Shown here one piece after another: positions 6,534 to 13,248 of a DNA stretch of 16,337 nt (positions within the stretch are counted from its first letter, which is position 1; every line of letters starts with the position of its first letter). The stretch is from Oscillospiraceae bacterium (lineage in GTDB: Bacteria > Bacillota > Clostridia > Oscillospirales > JAKOTC01): assembly GCA_035353335.1 (NCBI GenBank), contig DAOPZJ010000055.1, positions 1 through 16,337 of the forward strand. The letters are read 5' to 3'. The notes under the pieces are model-generated. The model searched no databases and was not told where the DNA came from. It saw nothing but the letters and a program-made list of their open reading frames with translations. The position numbers and the translations under genes are program-made.

Positions 6534-7934
6534 ATGGCTAAAAAAATACTGATTACCGACCTGACGCTGCGCGACGCCCACCAGTCGCTGCTCGCGACCC
6601 GCATGAGCACCGAAGAGATGCTTCCGGTCATGGAACTGATGGACAAAGTCGGCTTTTATTCGATGGAGGTCTGGGGCGGCGCGACGTTTGACGCCTGCCT
6701 GCGCTTTTTAAACGAGGACCCGTGGGACCGCCTGCGCGTGATGCGCAAACAGATGCCGAACACCAAACTGCAGATGCTTTTCCGCGGACAGAATATGCTG
6801 GGTTACCGGCATTACGCCGACGACGTCGTTGAGTATTTCGTCCAAAAGTGCGTTTCAAACGGCATCGACATCATCCGCATCTTCGACGCGCTCAACGACA
6901 TCCGCAATCTGAAGTGCTCCATCGCCGCCGCCAAAAAAGAGAAAGCCCACGTCCAGGGCGCGATCTCCTATACGACCGGCGAGGTCTTCACGATCGACTA
7001 TTACGTCAAATACGCCAAACAGCTTGAAAACGAGGGCGTGGACTCCATCTGCGTCAAAGATATGGCCGGACTGCTGACCCCGTATTTCACCTATGATCTG
7101 GTCAAAGCGCTCAAAGAGACCGTCAAAGTCCCGATCCAGCTGCATTCGCACTATACGGCGGGCCTTGCCTCCATGTCGCTTTTAAAGGGCATCGAAGCGG
7201 GCGCCGACATCATCGACACGGTCATGTCGCCGCTTGCGCTGGGCACCTCCCACGCGCCGACCGAGAGCATGGTCGCCGCGCTCGCGGGCACTCGGTACGA
7301 CACCGGGCTGGATCTGGTCAAAATGAATCCGGTCAAGGACCATTTTGCCGACCTGCGCGCCGACTATATCAAGAGCGGCCTGCTCGACCAGAGAATGCTC
7401 GGCGTCGACGCCAACGCGCTGCTCTATCAGGTGCCGGGCGGAATGCTCTCGAACCTCGTCAAGCAGCTTGCCGACGCAAAAAAATCCGATAAACTCGCCG
7501 ACGTGCTCAATGAAGTCCCGCGCGTGCGCGCCGATTCCGGTTTCCCGCCGCTGGTTACGCCGACTTCCCAGATTGTCGGAACGCAGGCGGTCTATAATAT
7601 CATCATGGGCGAACGCTACAAGACCGTCACCAAAGAATTCAAGGCCATGGTCAGGGGCGAATACGGCAGAACGCCGATGCCGATCTCTCCGGAGTTTTCG
7701 AAAAAGATTCTCGGCGACGAAAAGCCGATCACCTGCCGTCCCGCCGACCTGCTCAAGCCCGAGCTCGAGACCATCCGCACACAGGTCGCGAAATGGTCGA
7801 TTCAGGACGAGGACGCGCTGACCTATGCCCAGTTCGACCAGGTCGCGGTCAAGTTCTTCGAACAGCGCCGCAACAAGATGCACGGCGTCGACGGCGAGCA
7901 CTTTGACCCCGCGAACAAGACCCATATCGTATAA
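6534..7934 (+). CDS. pyruvate/oxaloacetate carboxyltransferase (5S / OadA / PycB-like)
   Basis: This 466-residue protein is an HMGL-like TIM-barrel carboxyltransferase followed by the conserved PYC/OADA domain. The opening motif ITDLTLRDAHQS (7–18) supplies metal ligand Asp14. FRGQNMLGYRHY (83–94) is the family substrate loop. Lys175 in CVKDMAG is the expected carbamylated metal ligand, and LHSHYTAG (203–210) supplies His204 and His206. SPLALGTSHAPTE follows at 232–244. No biotinyl domain is fused at the C terminus, which fits the separate carrier just upstream. The enzyme moves CO2 between carboxybiotin and pyruvate/oxaloacetate. With a 12S-like partner it suggests transcarboxylase; with a sodium-pump beta subunit elsewhere it could be oxaloacetate decarboxylase alpha, and with a separate biotin carboxylase PycB. 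It ends 41 bases before remA with no terminator between. Confidence 0.93.
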   Translation: MAKKILITDLTLRDAHQSLLATRMSTEEMLPVMELMDKVGFYSMEVWGGATFDACLRFLNEDPWDRLRVMRKQMPNTKLQMLFRGQNMLGYRHYADDVVEYFVQKCVSNGIDIIRIFDALNDIRNLKCSIAAAKKEKAHVQGAISYTTGEVFTIDYYVKYAKQLENEGVDSICVKDMAGLLTPYFTYDLVKALKETVKVPIQLHSHYTAGLASMSLLKGIEAGADIIDTVMSPLALGTSHAPTESMVAALAGTRYDTGLDLVKMNPVKDHFADLRADYIKSGLLDQRMLGVDANALLYQVPGGMLSNLVKQLADAKKSDKLADVLNEVPRVRADSGFPPLVTPTSQIVGTQAVYNIIMGERYKTVTKEFKAMVRGEYGRTPMPISPEFSKKILGDEKPITCRPADLLKPELETIRTQVAKWSIQDEDALTYAQFDQVAVKFFEQRRNKMHGVDGEHFDPANKTHIV

Positions 7935-7975
7935 TAAAGCAAACCTGAAATAAAACCGAAAGGGGTGTCGGTCCG

Positions 7976-8236
7976 GTGAAACTCATCAACGTCGGATTCG
8001 GAAATCTCGTGGCGGCCGAGCGCATCGTCTCGATCGCCGGATTCGACACGCAGCCGGTCAAGCGGCTGGCGCAGGACGCTAAAGCCGAAGGCCGGCTGGT
8101 CGATACGACTTACGGGCGCAAGACCAAAGCCATCATCCTGACCGACAGCGGTTACGTCATCGCCTCCGCGCTGCAGCCCGAGACCATCGCGGGCCGCATC
8201 TCGGGAACGGATGTCCGAAAGGAAGACGAAACATGA
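7976..8236 (+). CDS. remA: RemA / DUF370 family regulator
   Basis: The 86-residue product matches the small RemA (YlzA, DUF370) family across its length: INVGFGNLVAAERI (4–17), the PVKRL helix (27–31), DTTYGRKTKAIILTDSGYV (43–61), and QPETIAGRI (67–75). In Bacillus subtilis RemA is a DNA-binding activator of biofilm matrix operons; in Clostridia its targets are largely unstudied. The start is GTG at 7976, with GAAAGGGG about ten bases upstream. Its stop overlaps the gmk start as ATGA, indicating translational coupling. The position directly before gmk is the conserved one in Bacillota. The usual upstream yicC-type gene is missing; the biotin carboxyltransferase cluster stands there instead. 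Confidence 0.93.
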   Translation: MKLINVGFGNLVAAERIVSIAGFDTQPVKRLAQDAKAEGRLVDTTYGRKTKAIILTDSGYVIASALQPETIAGRISGTDVRKEDET

Positions 8237-8856
8237 GCAAAGGGCTTGTGATCGTCCTCTCCGGCCCCGCCGGAAGCGGAAAGGATACGCTGTTAAACCG
8301 GTATTTCAAATTCGGCTCCGCGAAAAAGACCGTTTCGGCCACGACGCGCCCGATGCGGCACAATGAGACCGACGGCAGGGATTATCACTTTTTTACGCGC
8401 GAACGGTTTGAACAGGCGATCAAAGCCGGTGAGCTGCTCGAATACACCGAATACGCCGGCAATTATTACGGGACTCTTTACAGTGAGATCAACCGAATCA
8501 CCGCCGCCGGAGACGACGTGATCTTAAAAATCGAGGTCGAGGGCGGGCAAAACGTGAAGAAGCGGTTTCCCGGCGCCGTCATGGTCTTCACCTTCCCGCC
8601 GAACGCCGATATTTTGGCTTCCCGGCTGAAAAGCCGCGGCACCGAGGACGAAGAGACCGTCAAAAGACGGCTTGCGGCGGCCGAAAAAGAGATCGAAATC
8701 GCGAAAAAGACCTATGACTATCTGGTCATCAACGACGATGCCGACGACGCGGCCAAAAATTTTGCGGATATCATTACTGCCCGGCATGCCGCGATGTCCG
8801 AAAATATCGATTTTATGAACGAGGTAAGAGACGATGTCAAAAATCATTTCATTTGA
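8233..8856 (+). CDS. gmk: guanylate kinase
   Basis: The 207-residue protein phosphorylates GMP to GDP using ATP and is cytoplasmic. Its P-loop GPAGSGKDT (11–19) is slightly unusual, since the family more often reads GPSGxGKGT. The GMP-binding region ATTRPMRHNETDGRDYHFF (36–54) and the segment AGELLEYTEYAGNYYGT (65–81) with its lid-side residues are intact. SRLKSRGTED (126–135 approximately) is the adenine-side Arg-rich helix. The length is normal. The start overlaps the remA stop by four bases (ATGA), and the end overlaps rpoZ by 23 bases, so remA–gmk–rpoZ form a tightly coupled translational unit. Confidence 0.96.
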   Translation: MSKGLVIVLSGPAGSGKDTLLNRYFKFGSAKKTVSATTRPMRHNETDGRDYHFFTRERFEQAIKAGELLEYTEYAGNYYGTLYSEINRITAAGDDVILKIEVEGGQNVKKRFPGAVMVFTFPPNADILASRLKSRGTEDEETVKRRLAAAEKEIEIAKKTYDYLVINDDADDAAKNFADIITARHAAMSENIDFMNEVRDDVKNHFI

Positions 8857-9070
8857 TCCGGAAAAATACTCAAAAAGCCGCTATTCCACCGTCATCGGCG
8901 TCGCCAAACGCGCCCGCGAGATCGCCGAAAGAGCGGCCGAGGAAAAAGAAGTTCTGACCGAAAAAACAGTCAAAACCGCGATGGTGGAACTCATCGAGGG
9001 TAAATACAAAATCGTCACGGTCGAAAAAGCAGACGGGGATAACGACGGAGACGACCGCTCGGACGAATAA
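8834..9070 (+). CDS. rpoZ: RNA polymerase omega subunit
   Basis: The 78-residue protein has the omega core: KYSKSRYSTVIGVAKRAREI (11–30) is the conserved N-terminal helix region, and TVKTAMVELIEGKYKIV (45–61) the second. The tail after residue 62 is acidic (GDNDGDDRSDE). Omega helps assemble beta-prime into core RNA polymerase. The start ATG lies inside the last codons of gmk in another frame, with GAGGTAAGAG at 8820–8829 as a well-placed ribosome binding site that is itself inside gmk. The order gmk–rpoZ is standard in Bacillota. coaBC, often the next gene, is absent, and priA starts 20 bases later. Confidence 0.93.
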   Translation: MSKIISFDPEKYSKSRYSTVIGVAKRAREIAERAAEEKEVLTEKTVKTAMVELIEGKYKIVTVEKADGDNDGDDRSDE

Positions 9071-9090
9071 TCCGTCCGGGAGATATAGCC

Positions 9091-11493
9091 GTGCCGTCGG
9101 TGGTTAAAGTCGCGGTTGAGGGACTCCTGTACAGCTACGACCGGGTATTCGATTATCTTTATTCGCTTGAGCCCGAACTTCCCGCAGCTCCGGGCTGCCG
9201 GGTCAAAGTCGGATTCGGAAAAGGCAGTTCTCCCAAGACGGCGATGATTCTCGAAGTCGCCTCGGAGAGCGGGGAAAAAGAGCTCAAACCGGTCAAAGCG
9301 CTGATCGACGCGCAGCCGGTTCTGACGCCCGAACAATTGGAATTGGCCGTCCGCGTGGCCGAAAGGACGTTCTGCCCGATTTACGACGCGATCAAACTGA
9401 TGCTGCCGTCGGGCCTCGGATTTTACGATAAAATTACATATACCAAAAAGACAGACCGGGATCCGCAGTCCTATGACGAACCGCAGAGGTCTGTTTTGTC
9501 GTATCTGGGAGACAAATCCGTCAGCGCGCAAAAACTGAAAAAAGAGACCGGCGTCGGCTCCGAAACGCTGGAGATCATGACGCGCGAAGGGTTGATCGAG
9601 AGCAGCGTCAAAACGGCGCGAAAAGTCGGCGACAAGACGGTAAAACTGCTGTCGCTCGGAAGCGAAAGGCCCAAACGCCTCTCCGCCAAACAGGCGGCGG
9701 TGATCAAATATCTTGAAGAAAACGGCGAGAGCGCCGCAAAACAAGTGAGTTATTACACCGGCGCATCCGCCGCGACGATCAACACCCTGATCGGAAAAAA
9801 CGCGGTCGCCGCCAACGAACAGCTCTGCTATCGGGAGTCGTATGAGTCCGCCGAGCGGATTGACCCCGATTCGTTTATCTTAAACGAAGACCAGCAAGCG
9901 GCATTTGACGAACTTTCGGCGCTTGCCCCCGGTGCCAATGCTTTATTATTCGGCGTGACCGGCAGCGGCAAGACGATGGTCATTTTAAAACTGGTTCAAA
10001 AAACGCTCTCCGAGGGCAGATCGGCGCTGCTGATGGTGCCCGAGATCCTGCTCACGCCGCAGTTCACGAAACTCTTTACCGGCTGCTTCGGAAAACGGGT
10101 CGCGGTGCTGCACAGCGGTCTTTCCGAGGGGGTCCGGCTCGACGAATACCGCCGCATCAAAAGCGGCGAGGCCGATCTCGTGATCGGGACCCGCTCGGCG
10201 ATTTTCGCGCCGCTCGAAAACATCGGTTTCATCTCGATGGACGAGGAGCAGGAGAGCGCTTACAAATCCGAATCCAGCCCGCGCTACGACGCCGGAGAAG
10301 TCGCCGCGATGCGCGCGAAGACCCACGGCGCGCTGTTTCTTCGGTCGTCCGCGACACCGTCCATCCGCACCTGGCACGCGGCGCAAAACGGAAAGATCAA
10401 ACTCGTCAAACTCGGCGCGCGGTATGCGGGCGCGCGGCTCCCCCCGGTCAAACTGATCGACATGCGCGACGAGCCGCCGGTGACGCCGGGCGGCGTTTTG
10501 GGGGAGACACTTTTAAACGCGCTGAAAAATACGCGTGACAACGGGCGGCAGTCGGTGTTATTATTGAACCGGCGGGGGCACGATACCATTGTAATCTGCT
10601 ACGACTGCGGCGAAGTTTTAAAGTGCCCGCACTGCAGCGTCGCCCTGAATTACCACACGGCCAACGGCCGCCTGATGTGCCACTGCTGCGGCTACAGCAC
10701 CGCCGAGATGACCTGTCCCAAATGCGAAGGGAAACGAATGCGGTATCTCGGCAGCGGCATTCAGAAAGTTGAGACGGAGTTATCGCAGCTTCTCCCCGAA
10801 GCGAAAGTTTTGCGCATGGACACCGATACCACCGTGACTCACGACGCCCATGACAAATTGTTTACCAACTTTAAAAACGGGGAATATGACATTTTGATCG
10901 GCACCCAGATGGTCGCAAAAGGCATCGACTTCGAAAATGTCACGCTGGTCGGAGTGCTGAACGCCGAGCAGGGGCTTTTCTCCGGCGACTATAAAGGCGC
11001 GGAACGCACTTTTTCGCTGCTGACGCAGGTGGTCGGGCGCTGCGGGCGCGGGCGCTATAACGGCGAGGCGGTCATCCAGACCTATCTGCCCGAAAATCGC
11101 ATTTTCGAATACGCCCGCAATCAGGATTACGAGGCGTTTTACAACGACGAGATCGAACTCCGCCGTCAGCTGCTGCACCCGCCGTTTTGCGATCTCTGTC
11201 TGATCGGCGTCAGCGGCGAAAACGAAAAAGAGACCGCGAAAGCCGCCGAAGCGTTTTTGGAACTGGTCAGGAATAAGACCGCCGGAACCGGATTCCCGGT
11301 CAGGGCATACGGCCCGGCTCCCGCGGAAACCGCGCGCGCGGCCAATCGGTACCGTTTCCGCCTGACTTTGAAATGCCGAAACACGAAGGGTTTTCGGGAG
11401 ATTATCGGACAGGCGCTGAAGGATTTTTCAAACGCGCACCGGCGCGACGCGATCACCGCTTTCGCGGATATGAACCCCGAACAGTATTATTAA
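9091..11493 (+). CDS. priA: primosomal protein N' (PriA helicase)
   Basis: At 800 residues this is a full-length replication-restart helicase, which rebuilds replisomes at stalled forks by loading DnaB/DnaC-type helicase. The N-terminal 3' DNA-binding domain (about 1–110) and winged-helix linker precede the helicase core. Walker A is GVTGSGKT (288–295); motif II reads DEEQ (384–387) where many PriA proteins have DEEH. The zinc-binding insertion has eight cysteines in four CxxC pairs: 503/506, 512/515, 530/533 and 542/545. GTQMVAKGIDFENVTLVGV and the QVVGRCGRG motif of lobe 2 follow. The start is GTG at 9091, preceded by a GGGAGA site, 20 bases after rpoZ. The gene lies in the conserved priA–def–fmt order. 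Confidence 0.97.
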   Translation: MPSVVKVAVEGLLYSYDRVFDYLYSLEPELPAAPGCRVKVGFGKGSSPKTAMILEVASESGEKELKPVKALIDAQPVLTPEQLELAVRVAERTFCPIYDAIKLMLPSGLGFYDKITYTKKTDRDPQSYDEPQRSVLSYLGDKSVSAQKLKKETGVGSETLEIMTREGLIESSVKTARKVGDKTVKLLSLGSERPKRLSAKQAAVIKYLEENGESAAKQVSYYTGASAATINTLIGKNAVAANEQLCYRESYESAERIDPDSFILNEDQQAAFDELSALAPGANALLFGVTGSGKTMVILKLVQKTLSEGRSALLMVPEILLTPQFTKLFTGCFGKRVAVLHSGLSEGVRLDEYRRIKSGEADLVIGTRSAIFAPLENIGFISMDEEQESAYKSESSPRYDAGEVAAMRAKTHGALFLRSSATPSIRTWHAAQNGKIKLVKLGARYAGARLPPVKLIDMRDEPPVTPGGVLGETLLNALKNTRDNGRQSVLLLNRRGHDTIVICYDCGEVLKCPHCSVALNYHTANGRLMCHCCGYSTAEMTCPKCEGKRMRYLGSGIQKVETELSQLLPEAKVLRMDTDTTVTHDAHDKLFTNFKNGEYDILIGTQMVAKGIDFENVTLVGVLNAEQGLFSGDYKGAERTFSLLTQVVGRCGRGRYNGEAVIQTYLPENRIFEYARNQDYEAFYNDEIELRRQLLHPPFCDLCLIGVSGENEKETAKAAEAFLELVRNKTAGTGFPVRAYGPAPAETARAANRYRFRLTLKCRNTKGFREIIGQALKDFSNAHRRDAITAFADMNPEQYY

Positions 11494-11539
11494 GCAAGGG
11501 CGCGGGCCCGAAGATTTTATTTCGGAATGAGGAAAAGAA

Positions 11540-12004
11540 ATGGCAATCAGAAAAGTCGTTTTGGACGGCGACGAGATGCTTTCAAAAATCTGCCGGCCGG
11601 TGGAAAAATTCGACGAACGCCTTGCGACGCTGATCGAGGATATGAAGGATACGCTGATTTCGGAAAACGGCGTCGGGCTTGCCGCGCCGCAGGTCGGTGT
11701 GCTGAAGCGCGTATTCATCATCAATACGGGTGAGGAAATCCGGGAATTCATCAATCCCGAGATCATCAGCCGCGACGGCGAACAGCGCACGGCGGAGGGC
11801 TGCCTCTCCTGCCCGGGCCTTTGGGGCGTCACGGTGCGCCCGAAGAAGATCGTCGGGAAAGCGTTCGACTTAAAGGGCAATGAATTCGAATTCACCGGCG
11901 AGGATTTGATGGCAAAGGCGTTCTGCCACGAAAACGACCACCTGAACGGCATTTTGTTCAAAGAGCGGGTCATCGAGTGGCTGGAAAGAGACGAGAATAA
12001 ATAG
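11540..12004 (+). CDS. def: peptide deformylase
   Basis: This 154-residue metalloenzyme removes the formyl group from nascent N-terminal methionine. All three signature motifs are present: GVGLAAPQVG (44–53), EGCLS (86–90, metal ligand Cys88), and the HENDH form of HExxH (130–134). EGCLS is followed by CPG where VPG or FPG is usual, giving an extra Cys91 beside the active site. The length is typical of the type 1/3 bacterial enzymes. A GAGGAAAAG ribosome binding site precedes the ATG. It stands between priA (46 bases upstream) and fmt, the enzyme that adds the formyl group, as commonly seen. Confidence 0.97.
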   Translation: MAIRKVVLDGDEMLSKICRPVEKFDERLATLIEDMKDTLISENGVGLAAPQVGVLKRVFIINTGEEIREFINPEIISRDGEQRTAEGCLSCPGLWGVTVRPKKIVGKAFDLKGNEFEFTGEDLMAKAFCHENDHLNGILFKERVIEWLERDENK

Positions 12005-12065
12005 CGCAAGGGGCGATTGCAGCGGGTCGCGCCCGTATCGTCCCTGCTTCCCGGGGAGGAATTCT

Positions 12066-12980
12066 ATGAGAATCTTGTTCATGGGCACGCCCGAATTCGC
12101 CGCGGCGTCGTTTGAAAAACTCGCGGATGAATTTGAGGTTGCCGCCGCGATTTCCCAGCCGGACAAGCCGAAGGGCAGGGGCTATGAACTGCTGCCGACG
12201 CCGGTCAAAATCGCGGCGCAAAAGCGCGGAATTCCTGTCTGCCAGCCGGCTTCGGTGCGCACGCCCGAATCCGCGGAGCTGATCCGGGGGCTGCGTCCCG
12301 ACCTGATTGTCGTGGTAGCTTACGGCAAGATTCTGCCGGTTGAACTTTTAAATATCCCGCCGCTCGGCTGCATCAATCTGCACGGCTCTCTGCTGCCGAA
12401 ATACCGCGGCGCCGCCCCGATCGAGTGGGCGGTCATCAACGGCGAAAAGACGACCGGTTTGACTACAATGTATATGGCGGCGGGCATGGACGACGGTGAT
12501 ATGATCTACAAAACAGAGACCGAAATCGGCGAGAACGAGACCGCGGGGCAGCTGCGAAACCGGCTCGCCGTCATCGGCGCGGACCTGCTGGCGAAGACGC
12601 TGCGCGATCTTCAAAACGGACCGCTTCCGGGAACGCCGCAAAATCACGCGGAGGCGACTTTCGCGCCGCTGATCAAAAAAGAGCTCGGGAAACTCGATCC
12701 GACAAAACCGGCACCTCAAGTGCACAACCTCGTGCGCGGGCTCTCGCCGTCTCCGGGTGTGTTTTTCACCGTCGGCGGCCAACGGATAAAATTATTGAAA
12801 ACCGCCTATATTGCCGATATGAGCGGCGCGCCGGGCACGGTTACGCTGAAAAACGGCGCGCTGTATCTGTTTTGCGGTACGGGCGCGGTACGGCTCGACG
12901 AGCTCTGCCCCGAGGGCAAAAAGCCGATGACCGGCGCGGCCTATTACTACGGGCACCGGTTTGAACAAGTCGACAAATAG
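12066..12980 (+). CDS. fmt: methionyl-tRNA formyltransferase
   Basis: The 304-residue enzyme transfers a formyl group from 10-formyl-tetrahydrofolate to initiator Met-tRNA. MGTPEFA (6–12) opens the Rossmann-like N-terminal domain. The catalytic signature is NLHGSLLPKYRGAAPIEW (104–121), with Asn104 and His106, and Asp142 in GMDDGDMIY completes the triad. The basic QPDKPKGRG loop (31–39), which inserts into the acceptor stem, is intact. The C-terminal OB-like domain (about 205–304) is present. The ATG has a strong GGGGAGGA site. It is the last gene of the housekeeping string and is followed by a terminator at 13018–13050. The rsmB gene that often follows fmt is not here. Confidence 0.97.
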   Translation: MRILFMGTPEFAAASFEKLADEFEVAAAISQPDKPKGRGYELLPTPVKIAAQKRGIPVCQPASVRTPESAELIRGLRPDLIVVVAYGKILPVELLNIPPLGCINLHGSLLPKYRGAAPIEWAVINGEKTTGLTTMYMAAGMDDGDMIYKTETEIGENETAGQLRNRLAVIGADLLAKTLRDLQNGPLPGTPQNHAEATFAPLIKKELGKLDPTKPAPQVHNLVRGLSPSPGVFFTVGGQRIKLLKTAYIADMSGAPGTVTLKNGALYLFCGTGAVRLDELCPEGKKPMTGAAYYYGHRFEQVDK

Positions 12981-13017
12981 ACAATAGACAAAGAATCCAT
13001 AAACGATAACCGGGAGC

Positions 13018-13050
13018 AAAGGCGCGTATCGTCAGATAGGCGCTTTTTTT
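13018..13050 (+). terminator. Rho-independent terminator after fmt
   Basis: The RNA folds as GCGC–g–UAUC, a GUCA loop, then GAUA–g–GCGC, followed by a run of seven U; flanking AAAG can extend the stem against the first U residues through a G-U pair. It starts 38 bases after the fmt stop and separates the housekeeping genes from the surface-protein gene. Confidence 0.82.
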
Positions 13051-13061
13051 ATTGAAAGATA

Positions 13062-13090
13062 TTTACAAAAGCCGGAAAAAGTGGTATTAT
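13062..13090 (+). promoter_or_regulatory. sigma-A promoter of the surface-protein gene
   Basis: TTTACA (13062–13067) and TATTAT (13085–13090) are 17 bases apart, each 5 of 6 to consensus. The start would be near 13097, leaving a leader of about 150 nt that is AT-rich. A second possible -35 (TTGACA, 13152–13157) lacks a good -10 at 17 bases (TATCGC), so it is weaker. No known riboswitch is recognised in the leader. Confidence 0.65.
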
Positions 13091-13248
13091 CTGCATGTTT
13101 TTGGGAGTTTTCAATAAAATTACAAAAAGTCACCGCAAACAAAAAAACCGATTGACAAATTGATGAAATATTACTATCGCAGCGCGTGCGGTAAAAACGG
13201 AGCAGCAAAAAAGTGAGTTTTTTTAAATAATGAAACGGAGGCCTTGAG

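Noticed and set aside
7182..7925. 247-codon minus-strand open frame opposite the 5S/OadA-like gene
   Set aside because: Antisense shadow of a strongly conserved enzyme, without a ribosome site or recognisable domain.
8881..9744. 287-codon minus-strand open frame across rpoZ and priA
   Set aside because: It spans two well-supported genes and the gap between them on the opposite strand, and its translation has no recognisable motif.
13218..13224. T7 run before the surface-protein ribosome site as a phase-variation switch
   Set aside because: Seven bases is too short to argue for slipped-strand switching without strain or read variation.
13097..13248. cyclic-di-GMP riboswitch in the surface-protein leader
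   Set aside because: A GCAAA stretch is present, but the conserved GEMM core and its flanking helices are not seen.
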